Positions 19,775-26,674 of a DNA stretch of 64,000 nucleotides are shown here, piece by piece. The translations under genes and the position numbers were made by a program. The stretch covers positions 1-64,000 of the forward strand of contig NZ_WXFG01000017.1 of the NCBI RefSeq assembly GCF_009881055.1, in the 5' to 3' direction. How positions within the stretch are numbered: the first letter of the stretch is position 1; the number at the start of each line of letters is the position of its first letter. The notes under the pieces are model-generated. The model was given only the letters and a program-made list of their open reading frames with translations, ran no database searches and had not been told where the DNA came from. The DNA comes from Peptoclostridium sp. Lineage in GTDB: Bacteria > Bacillota > Clostridia > Peptostreptococcales > Peptostreptococcaceae.

Positions 19775-21689
19775 ATTCGGAAAGCTCCTCCCAGCGCTCG
19801 TAGAGGGACGCTAGTCTGCTTTCAAGACTTGATTTGCTCAAATGAATTTCTTTTGACTTTTCGGGATTGGAATAGATTTCCTCGCTACACATAAGTACAT
19901 CCAGCTCGCCTATGCTCTCTTCGATGTCCATTATCTCCTCTTCGAGTGCCGCTCGCTCCTTTTCAACGCGCTTAGCCTCAACCTGTTTTTCTTTTTGCTT
20001 TTTTTTCTCATCGCGCAGCTGAGTCTTAGTCTTTTCAGGGGACTCCTCAGCGACGTTCATCTCCTCAAGCATTCGTTTCTTTTCATTATAGTAGTCGTAG
20101 TTGCCAAGGTACTCACTGTAACCGCCCTCCTCGAGGACTATTATCCTGTCGGCTATCTTGTTTAGGAAATACCGGTCATGTGATATTGCAAATATTGTGC
20201 CGTCATAGCCTAGCAGTGCATCCTCTAGTACCTCCTTGGAGTCGATGTCCAGGTGGTTCGTAGGCTCGTCAAGGAGCAGGAAATTGGATTTCGAGAGCAT
20301 GAGCTTGAGCAGAGATACTCTGGCCTTTTCCCCTCCGCTCAGGGATGATATGGGTTTGAACACGTCGTCACCTTCAAAGAGGAATGCGCCAAGATATGTT
20401 CGCACCTGTGTCTGGGTCAGGCCTTCGTTCGAATCCCATATCTCGTCTATTACAGACTTGCTGCTGTCTATATTCTCCTGCTGCTGGTCGTAGTAGCCAA
20501 GGCTTACATTGGTGCCAAGTGAAAATTCACCTGAAAGGGCATTCTCCTTGCCGCAGAGTATTTTGAAAAGCGTGGACTTGCCCTTGCCGTTAGGGCCGAT
20601 AAGGGCCACACGTTCGCCCCTGTAAATATCGAAGCTGAGCTTATCAAACAGAAGATTGCTTCCGTACGCCATTGACAGCTCCCTTGCATGGAGAACGTCT
20701 CTGCCGCTTTGGGCGGCTGCCTCAAAGTGCATTTTCGCTTTTTTGCTGTATATGAGAGGCTTTTCAGGTTCCTCGAGCTTTTCTATCACCTTTTCACGGC
20801 TTCTGGCCCTTTTGACGAATTTTTCATTTCCGTAGCCCTTGAGCCTCTGGGCTATTTCCTTTTGCCGCCTTATTTCAGATTGGGCTTCCTCGTACTGCTT
20901 TATTTCAAGCTCGCCCTCCTGAGCTTTTTTGCCTACATAATAGGAATAGTTGCCGCTGTATTTTTTGAGCATGGTGCCGGAAAGCTCGAATATACCGCTT
21001 ACAGTCTGGTCCAGGAAATATCTGTCGTGGGATATTATAATTACGGTGCCAAAATACTGCTTTATGAATGTCTCAAGCCACTCTACGGCGTTTATGTCGA
21101 GGTGGTTTGTGGGCTCGTCCAGAAGCAGTATTTCGGGCTTTTTAAGCAGAAGCTTTGCCAGAAGAACTCTTGTCTTTTCGCCTCCGGAGAGTATGCTTAC
21201 AGGCTTGTCAAATTCGTCATCGCTAAAGCCAAGACCCTTTAGTATGCCCTTTACCTCGGATTTGTAGCTGTAGCCGTTTTTCTTGTTGAATTCATCGAGC
21301 CTTGCGGAGTAGTCCTTCATAAGCATGTCGAGCCTGCTTGTATGTCCGTTTTTACCCTCTGCCGATATTTCATGTTCAAGCTCCCGGAGCGAAGCCTCCT
21401 CGGCCATGAGGGCTGAAAACACGCTGAGTGTTTCTTCGTATACCGTGCTTTCGGAATCGAACTCGGCTGTCTGCTCTAGATATCCAATGCTGTTTTGCTT
21501 TGATGCGAATATTTCACCGCTGTCGGGCTCATAAATTCCCGAGAGTATCCTAAATAGAGTCGATTTGCCGGAACCATTTATCCCGACAAGCCCTATGCGC
21601 TCGCCATCGTTGATGGAAAACGAAATATCCTTGAGTATAACATCTATGCCGAAGCTTTTGCTTATATTTTTGCAAGATAACACTATCAT
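19773..21689 (-). CDS. ABC-F family ATPase
   Basis: A 638-residue protein with two ABC cassettes in tandem and no membrane segment, the ABC-F layout (translation factors and ribosome protection proteins acting at the E site). The first Walker A is GINGSGKSTLF (about residue 38) with signature LSGGEKTRV. The second is GPNGKGKSTLF (about 355) with LSGGEKARV. Both cassettes carry LLDEPTNHLD, and a charged coiled-coil tail follows. It resembles the Bacillus YdiF/YkpA and Uup groups; the exact subgroup is open. ATG 21689 is preferred because GGGGAGTG precedes it, while the longer frame to 21704 would start within that site. Confidence 0.92.
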   Translation of the reverse strand: MIVLSCKNISKSFGIDVILKDISFSINDGERIGLVGINGSGKSTLFRILSGIYEPDSGEIFASKQNSIGYLEQTAEFDSESTVYEETLSVFSALMAEEASLRELEHEISAEGKNGHTSRLDMLMKDYSARLDEFNKKNGYSYKSEVKGILKGLGFSDDEFDKPVSILSGGEKTRVLLAKLLLKKPEILLLDEPTNHLDINAVEWLETFIKQYFGTVIIISHDRYFLDQTVSGIFELSGTMLKKYSGNYSYYVGKKAQEGELEIKQYEEAQSEIRRQKEIAQRLKGYGNEKFVKRARSREKVIEKLEEPEKPLIYSKKAKMHFEAAAQSGRDVLHARELSMAYGSNLLFDKLSFDIYRGERVALIGPNGKGKSTLFKILCGKENALSGEFSLGTNVSLGYYDQQQENIDSSKSVIDEIWDSNEGLTQTQVRTYLGAFLFEGDDVFKPISSLSGGEKARVSLLKLMLSKSNFLLLDEPTNHLDIDSKEVLEDALLGYDGTIFAISHDRYFLNKIADRIIVLEEGGYSEYLGNYDYYNEKKRMLEEMNVAEESPEKTKTQLRDEKKKQKEKQVEAKRVEKERAALEEEIMDIEESIGELDVLMCSEEIYSNPEKSKEIHLSKSSLESRLASLYERWEELSE

Positions 21690-21704
21690 AAAATCACTCC
21701 CCAA

Positions 21705-22044
21705 AAGATAATTATAAGGTTAATGGCAGACATATTCAAGATGCGGTAATATCAAAATCGGAGACTTCCTTGGACATCTATCTAAATGAATCGCATTTGC
21801 CATAATATGGCATGAATTAATCGAAAAATTCAATGTCATATTGTTTTTATATAAAAGCGAAACATAAATTTTTATCAAAAATTGTTTTAAAAATAAAACA
21901 AAGTATGATATAATTTCATTTGCAGGTGTGCTTAAGACACAAAAAGAGGCACAAAAGCCATGTGTGATTGTTGAAAAACAAAAATTCATAAAAAAAATCA
22001 GATTTATAAATACTCACAATAAAGTGAATAAATCACAAATGCGA
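21705..22044. other. Intergenic region between ABC-F gene and rex
   Basis: A+T-rich, no convincing gene. It contains a 20-bp palindrome next to a -10-like TATAAT (21882-21914). A 64-codon frame at 21928-22122 has no ribosome site and a low-complexity Lys-rich product, so I leave it out. Confidence 0.6.
21882..21914 (+). promoter_or_regulatory. Palindrome with adjacent -10-like sequence
   Basis: TTGTTTTA-AAAA-TAAAACAA (21882-21901) is a perfect 8-bp inverted repeat around four bases. TATAAT follows at 21909-21914. It may be an operator. It resembles but does not match the Rex consensus, whose half-site is TTGTTAA. Confidence 0.35.
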
Positions 22045-22081
22045 TTGACAATTCACAAATTGTTTGTTACAATCATAACAA
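22045..22081 (+). promoter_or_regulatory. rex promoter with overlapping Rex operator
   Basis: TTGACA (22045-22050), 17 bases, TACAAT (22068-22073) is a near-consensus promoter. Overlapping the -10 is TTGTTACAATCATAACAA (22064-22081), which matches the Rex consensus TTGTTAA-N4-TTAACAA at all but two positions. This indicates autoregulation. Confidence 0.8.
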
Positions 22082-22114
22082 AGTTTAAAATTCAAAACGG
22101 AGTAGGTGAAATTC

Positions 22115-22765
22115 ATGTCTAGAAAAATTTCAATGGCCGTTATCAGAAGACTACCGAAGTACCATAGATATCTTAGGGACCTTTTAGAGAAAGATGTAAA
22201 TAGAATTTCGTCTAAAGAGCTTAGCAAGATCATAGGATTCACTGCTTCGCAGATAAGACAGGACCTTAATAATTTTGGTGGTTTCGGGCAGCAAGGGTAC
22301 GGTTACAACGTAGAAGAGCTCTACAAGGAGATAAGCACAATACTTGGACTTGAAGAAGAGTACAACACAATAATTATTGGTGCCGGAAACCTCGGACAGG
22401 CCATAGCTAACTATGCGGGTTTCAGATCATCGGGATTCAGGATAAAAGCTCTTTTCGACATCAATCCAAGGCTTATAGGACTTAAGATAAGAGAGCTTGA
22501 GATATTCGACATAGAGGATATCAAAGAGTACGTGATAGCAAACAACATAAAAATCGCAGTTATTTGCATACCAAAGGATAAAGTTCAAAGCATAGCAAAT
22601 GAACTAGCAGAAGCAGGGATAACTGGGATATGGAACTTTGCGCCGGTTGACCTTGACCTTCCAGATGACATAATAGTTGAAAATGTTCATCTTACTGAGA
22701 GCCTTTTTACGCTTTCATACCTTCTGAATGAAAAAAAACTCGGACATGAATTGCCGGAGGAATAA
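22115..22765 (+). CDS. rex: Redox-sensing transcriptional repressor Rex
   Basis: Rex senses the NADH/NAD+ ratio and represses fermentation genes when NAD+ is high. The 216-residue protein has an N-terminal winged helix (residues 1-80, ending in ASQIRQDLNNFGGFGQQGYGY) and a Rossmann domain with GAGNLGQAIANY (about residue 89-100). ATG 22115 follows GGAGTAGGTG; GTG 22106 lies inside that site and is rejected. Confidence 0.97.
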   Translation: MSRKISMAVIRRLPKYHRYLRDLLEKDVNRISSKELSKIIGFTASQIRQDLNNFGGFGQQGYGYNVEELYKEISTILGLEEEYNTIIIGAGNLGQAIANYAGFRSSGFRIKALFDINPRLIGLKIRELEIFDIEDIKEYVIANNIKIAVICIPKDKVQSIANELAEAGITGIWNFAPVDLDLPDDIIVENVHLTESLFTLSYLLNEKKLGHELPEE

Positions 22766-22766
22766 T

Positions 22767-22795
22767 AAAAATCTGTCGCTACGACAGATTTTTTG
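22767..22795 (+). terminator. Intrinsic terminator of rex
   Basis: AAAATCTGTCG, loop CTA, CGACAGATTTTTT: a perfect stem with T run. Confidence 0.9.
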
Positions 22796-22943
22796 CTTTT
22801 TTGAACAAAATCTGGACATATTTACTGCATATACCCTATTGTTTTAGGAAGAATGAATCAAAGAATGTGTTAATTAAAGAATTTATGGGTATATGAAATA
22901 CTGTTTGGCAAGAATTGAATTTGGGATTTGGAGGTTTATAAAG

Positions 22944-23456
22944 ATGCATGAAAAGAGGATTGGAATACTTGCGGAGGATGACTTTGAAGATCTCGAGCTG
23001 TATTATCCGTATTTCAGACTCATAGAGGCTGGCTGCAAGGCTGAAATAATCGGTTCCAGAGGCAAGGATTATTACAAAGGCAAGAAGGGGCTAAGCATAA
23101 AAAAAGATGTGGATATAGAAAATATAGCGCCACAGGATTATGACGGTGTAATAATACCGGGCGGATGGGCTCCCGACAGGCTAAGGCGCAGCGACAAGAT
23201 ATGCAACTTCGTCAGAGGAATACACGAGCAGGGAAAGCTTGTGGCTTCAATATGCCACGGGCCGTGGGTTCTTATATCTTCAAACATTGTAAAAGGCCAT
23301 ACGATGACAGCCACGCAGGCAATAAAGGATGATCTAGTCAATGCGGGTGCGCATTGGGTCGACAGGGCAGCCGTAAGGGATGGTAATATAATAACATCTA
23401 GAAATCCTCATGATCTTCCGGCGTTCATGAAGGAGATATTAAGCTTTATAGACTAA
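22944..23456 (+). CDS. DJ-1/PfpI family protein
   Basis: A 170-residue cytoplasmic protein of the DJ-1/ThiJ/PfpI superfamily. The nucleophile elbow is ASICHGPWVL with Cys104 and His105, and the family's IIPGGWAPDRLR segment lies near residue 70. Members act as deglycase-like, protease-like or stress proteins; the role here cannot be told. ATG 22944 is chosen because GGAGG lies nine bases upstream; the frame is open further up to 22893 without a site. The next gene starts 18 bases later. Confidence 0.85.
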   Translation: MHEKRIGILAEDDFEDLELYYPYFRLIEAGCKAEIIGSRGKDYYKGKKGLSIKKDVDIENIAPQDYDGVIIPGGWAPDRLRRSDKICNFVRGIHEQGKLVASICHGPWVLISSNIVKGHTMTATQAIKDDLVNAGAHWVDRAAVRDGNIITSRNPHDLPAFMKEILSFID

Positions 23457-23474
23457 TAAAGACAGGGAAATTTT

Positions 23475-24284
23475 ATGAAAATATATGCATTAATAGGGCC
23501 GAGCGGAACGGGCAAGAGCTACAGGGCGCTCATGGTTGCCTACGAAAAAGGGATAGACTACATAATAGACGACGGGATACTCATACATAAGTCAAAGATA
23601 CTTGCGGGTATCTCTGCCAAGAGGTCAAGAACAAGCATGGAGGCTGTAAAAAGAGCGATATTTGAATACGAGGAACAAAAGAGCGAAGTAATGCATGAGC
23701 TCGAAAGGCAAAAACCAAATAAGCTTCTTATAATAGGAACCTCAGAAAACATGATAAGCAAGATAATGGAGAGGCTCGGACTTGGATTTGAATATGAAAA
23801 GATATCAATATACGACGTGGCCTCCGAGCAGGAGATATACCAGGCAAAGACCACAAGAGCGTTGCAAGGTATACACACCGTCCCGCTTCCAACTTTCGAG
23901 TTGAAGAGCCATTTTTCGGGAATCATAAAAAATCCGGTGAAGCTTTTTTTTAAAACAAAGGACACAGATGAAGTGAAGGAATTTGAAAAGACGTTAATAA
24001 GGCCAACCTTCAGTTATCTCGGAAAATATTTTATATCCGAAAAGGCAATAATTCAAATGATCAAATATGAGCTTGAAAAATCGGATTTTGTGCGGAAGGT
24101 TTACAACATAAAAATACACAAGGCGCCGGATGGAATAGAGATTGAAGTTACGGTAGGTGTAGGCCTATGCAGGATGCATGTCGAAGCTGTTCTATTGCAG
24201 AGGAAGATCGCAGGCTCTGTTGAAGGAATGACGCTAATTAACGTTAAGGTTGTAGATGTCAGAATAATAAGGGTCTATTACTAG
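23475..24284 (+). CDS. P-loop ATPase-like protein with C-terminal Asp23/Gls24 domain
   Basis: A 269-residue soluble protein. The N-terminus is a nucleotide-binding P-loop (IGPSGTGKSYRAL, residues 7-19), followed by an unclassified middle. The C-terminal 80 residues or so (EKAIIQMIKYELEKS to MTLINVKVVDVRI) look like the Asp23/Gls24 envelope-stress domain. Such P-loop/Asp23 fusions occur in Clostridia; their function is unknown. Probable co-transcription with the PfpI gene. Confidence 0.65.
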   Translation: MKIYALIGPSGTGKSYRALMVAYEKGIDYIIDDGILIHKSKILAGISAKRSRTSMEAVKRAIFEYEEQKSEVMHELERQKPNKLLIIGTSENMISKIMERLGLGFEYEKISIYDVASEQEIYQAKTTRALQGIHTVPLPTFELKSHFSGIIKNPVKLFFKTKDTDEVKEFEKTLIRPTFSYLGKYFISEKAIIQMIKYELEKSDFVRKVYNIKIHKAPDGIEIEVTVGVGLCRMHVEAVLLQRKIAGSVEGMTLINVKVVDVRIIRVYY

Positions 24285-24530
24285 ATAAAAAAATAACAGC
24301 AAAATACATGTATTGCTGCATGCATGGATTGTCTATTTATAGACAAAAAATATCAAAAAATGCCAGAAGGCACCGCTAGGTGAAACAGGTGCGATTATTC
24401 AGAATATTCAAAAAATAAATATTTATACAGCGCACCCGTGGATTATCGCGGATTTTAACATATGGCAAAGTGTGTGAAACATAATCAAGAATTAAAATGC
24501 GAAAATATACATAATTATAAGGTTTTTTAA
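24285..24530. other. Intergenic region upstream of gdh with small stems
   Basis: No gene seen. It contains TGTCTA-TTTA-TAGACA (24329-24344), TGCC-AGAA-GGCA (about 24361-24372) and GCACC...GGTGC arms (about 24371-24393). On the minus strand TGCC-TTCT-GGCA is followed by six T, which could end a small leftward transcript. Nothing matches a riboswitch I know. Confidence 0.45.
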
Positions 24531-24559
24531 CTTGACACAAAAATATCAAATTTATGTTG

Positions 24560-24588
24560 TTTACATACAAAACACCCTATGTTATAAT
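24560..24588 (+). promoter_or_regulatory. gdh promoter
   Basis: TTTACA (24560-24565), 17 bases, TATAAT (24583-24588). A second TTGACA lies at 24532-24537. The transcript would have a leader of about 125 bases. Confidence 0.75.
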
Positions 24589-24718
24589 TTAATCAACACC
24601 AAGGAAAATGTTTTCTAGTGCTTTTATTGGATTTTGTTGGAAACCATGTGGAATGAGATTGTCTATTGTTCTACATGCAAAAAATAATAATATAATAATA
24701 GTAAGAGGAGATGTAAAG

Positions 24719-26065
24719 ATGAGCTACGTTGAAAGCGTATTGGAAAAGGTAAAACAAAGAAATGCCAGTGAGCCCGAGTTCATTCAAGCTGTTGAAGAGG
24801 TACTAGCTACTCTGGGACCAATAGTTGAAAAGCACCCTGAGTGGGAAGCAGCTAATCTTCTTGAGAGATTCTGCGAGCCAGAAAGACAAATAATGTTCAA
24901 AGTGCCATGGGTTGACGATCAAGGCAAAGTTCAAGTTAACCGTGGATTCAGAGTACAATTTAATGGAGCTATAGGACCTTACAAAGGCGGCCTTAGATTC
25001 CATCCAACTGTATACCTAGGAATAATCAAGTTCCTTGGATTCGAGCAGATACTTAAGAACTCTCTAACTGGTCTTCCAATAGGTGGAGGTAAAGGTGGTT
25101 CTGACTTTGATGCAAGAGGAAAGTCTGACGCTGAAATAAGAAGATTCTGCGAAAGCTTCATGACTGAGCTGTACAGACATATAGGACCAGACGTTGACGT
25201 TCCAGCTGGAGACATCGGTGTTGGAGCGAGAGAAATAGGATACCTTTATGGTCATTACAGAAGAATAAGAGGAGCTTTTGAGAACGGAGTTCTTACAGGC
25301 AAAGGACTTTCTTACGGCGGAAGCTTAGTAAGACCAGAGGCTACTGGATTTGGCGTAACTTACTTCTGTAACGAAATGCTTAAGCATGAGGGAACGTCTT
25401 TCGAAGGCAAGACTGTTGTAGTTTCAGGCTTTGGAAACGTTGCTTGGGGAGCTTGCCAGAAGGTTAGAGATCTTGGCGGAAAAGTAATAACACTTTCAGG
25501 ACCAGACGGATACATATACGATCCAGAAGGCGTTGTAACTGACGAGAAGATAAACTACCTTGTTGAAATGCTTAAAGAAAACAAAGGTGCAAGAGTTAAA
25601 GACTACGCTGACAAGTTCGGCTGCGAGTTCGTTGCTGGAGAGAAGCCATGGTCAGTTAAAGGTGATATCATAATGCCTTGTGCTATCCAAAACGACATAA
25701 CTATAGAGCATGCCAAGATGATAGTTGCTAACGGAACTAAGTTTGTTGCAGAGGCTGCTAACATGCCTTGTACAAACGAAGCTGTTGAATACTTCCTTGC
25801 AAACGGCGTAATAGTAGGACCTGCTAAGGCTGCTAACGCTGGTGGAGTTGCTACTTCAGCTCTTGAAATGTCACAAAACAGCATGAGATACAACTGGACT
25901 GCTGAAGAAGTTGACGCTAAGCTACATCAAATAATGATAGACATACACAACAACGCTATGAAGGCTGCTGAAGAGTATGGATTCGGATACAACCTGGTTG
26001 CTGGTGCAAACATAGCTGGATTCCTTAAAGTTGCAGAAGCAATGATGGCTCAAGGTGTATATTAA
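24719..26065 (+). CDS. gdhA: NADP-type glutamate dehydrogenase
   Basis: Interconverts glutamate and 2-oxoglutarate plus ammonia in the cytoplasm; the enzyme forms hexamers. The 448-residue length is typical of the hexameric class. Visible motifs are GPYKGGLRFHP (about residue 86-96) and LPIGGGKGGSDFD with the active-site Lys (about 119-131), then PAGDIGVGAREIGYLYG and the Rossmann segment VVSGFGNVAWGA (about 235). The codon bias is noticeably more uniform than in its neighbours, as in strongly expressed genes. ATG 24719 follows AGAGGAG; an in-frame ATG at 24608 would add 37 residues but lacks a good site. Confidence 0.96.
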   Translation: MSYVESVLEKVKQRNASEPEFIQAVEEVLATLGPIVEKHPEWEAANLLERFCEPERQIMFKVPWVDDQGKVQVNRGFRVQFNGAIGPYKGGLRFHPTVYLGIIKFLGFEQILKNSLTGLPIGGGKGGSDFDARGKSDAEIRRFCESFMTELYRHIGPDVDVPAGDIGVGAREIGYLYGHYRRIRGAFENGVLTGKGLSYGGSLVRPEATGFGVTYFCNEMLKHEGTSFEGKTVVVSGFGNVAWGACQKVRDLGGKVITLSGPDGYIYDPEGVVTDEKINYLVEMLKENKGARVKDYADKFGCEFVAGEKPWSVKGDIIMPCAIQNDITIEHAKMIVANGTKFVAEAANMPCTNEAVEYFLANGVIVGPAKAANAGGVATSALEMSQNSMRYNWTAEEVDAKLHQIMIDIHNNAMKAAEEYGFGYNLVAGANIAGFLKVAEAMMAQGVY

Positions 26066-26084
26066 TAGCTAGAATATAAGTTTA

Positions 26085-26119
26085 CAGAGAGGCTGCTCAT
26101 AAGGCAGTCTCTTTTTTTC
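26085..26119 (+). terminator. Intrinsic terminator of gdh
   Basis: AGAGA-GG-CTGC, loop, GCAG-TCTCT followed by seven T, with a small bulge in the stem. Confidence 0.8.
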
Positions 26120-26241
26120 TGCAAAAAAGTTTAGAATATGACTGCTGAGGTATAAATATTATTGATGTTTAATTCAATTATTTGCCCGAATATAATAGCA
26201 GACTGTACAAAATAAACATACTTAAGCTAGAGGGAAGTGAC

Positions 26242-26601
26242 ATGATGAAAATACTTGTAGTAGACGACGCAGCTTTTATGAGGGAATTCATATCAGCAAA
26301 CCTTTTAAAGGCCGGATTCGAGGTGGCTGGATACGCCTGTGACGGCAAGGAGGCTGTTGAGAAGTATGTGGAGCTAAGACCTGACATAGTCACGATGGAT
26401 ATCAATATGCCAAGAATGGACGGCATACAGGCTCTTGTCGAGATACTAAAGATTGACGAAACGGCCAAGATCATAATGATATCTGATATAGGACAGCACA
26501 CCAAGATAATTGAGGCCATAAAAAAAGGCGCTCTGGATTTTATAGTCAAACCTGTGCATCCTCAAAAACTTATTCAGTCACTTGAAAAAGCAAGAAATTA
26601 G
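26242..26601 (+). CDS. CheY-like stand-alone response regulator
   Basis: A single receiver domain of 119 residues with no output domain. Acidic pocket Asp8/Asp9, phosphoacceptor Asp53 (IVTMDINMP), the conserved Ser near 83 (IIMISD) and Lys near 104 (FIVKPV) are present. It could be a chemotaxis CheY or another diffusible receiver; the isolated location does not decide. ATG 26242 follows GAGGGAAGTG. Confidence 0.85.
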   Translation: MMKILVVDDAAFMREFISANLLKAGFEVAGYACDGKEAVEKYVELRPDIVTMDINMPRMDGIQALVEILKIDETAKIIMISDIGQHTKIIEAIKKGALDFIVKPVHPQKLIQSLEKARN

Positions 26602-26617
26602 CTTGCTTTTTTTTATT
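26587..26617 (+). terminator. Intrinsic terminator of the receiver gene
   Basis: AAAGCAAG (from 26587), loop AAATTAG, CTTGCTTT followed by a T run. The stem includes the last codons. Confidence 0.85.
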
Positions 26618-26628
26618 TTTAGGCCTAA

Positions 26629-26647
26629 AATACCATTGGGGGGTATT
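26629..26647 (+). promoter_or_regulatory. CsoR-type copper operator upstream of copA
   Basis: AATACC-ATTGGG-GGGTATT fits the pseudo-palindromic CsoR site (ATACC...GGGTAT around a G-run). CsoR releases DNA when it binds Cu(I). No csoR gene is in the window. Confidence 0.6.
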
Positions 26648-26674
26648 TCGTGAATGCGGAGAGGGGTGGAATTA

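Noticed and set aside
21882..21901. Palindrome TTGTTTTA-AAAA-TAAAACAA as a Rex site
   Set aside because: It is 20 bp with an additional T per half-site; the true Rex-type site is at 22064-22081.
21928..22122. 64-codon frame upstream of rex
   Set aside because: No ribosome site; runs through the rex promoter and start; low-complexity product.
24341..24420. Riboswitch upstream of gdh (glycine or other)
   Set aside because: The stems present do not fit the conserved core of any riboswitch class I know; kept only as an unexplained structured region.
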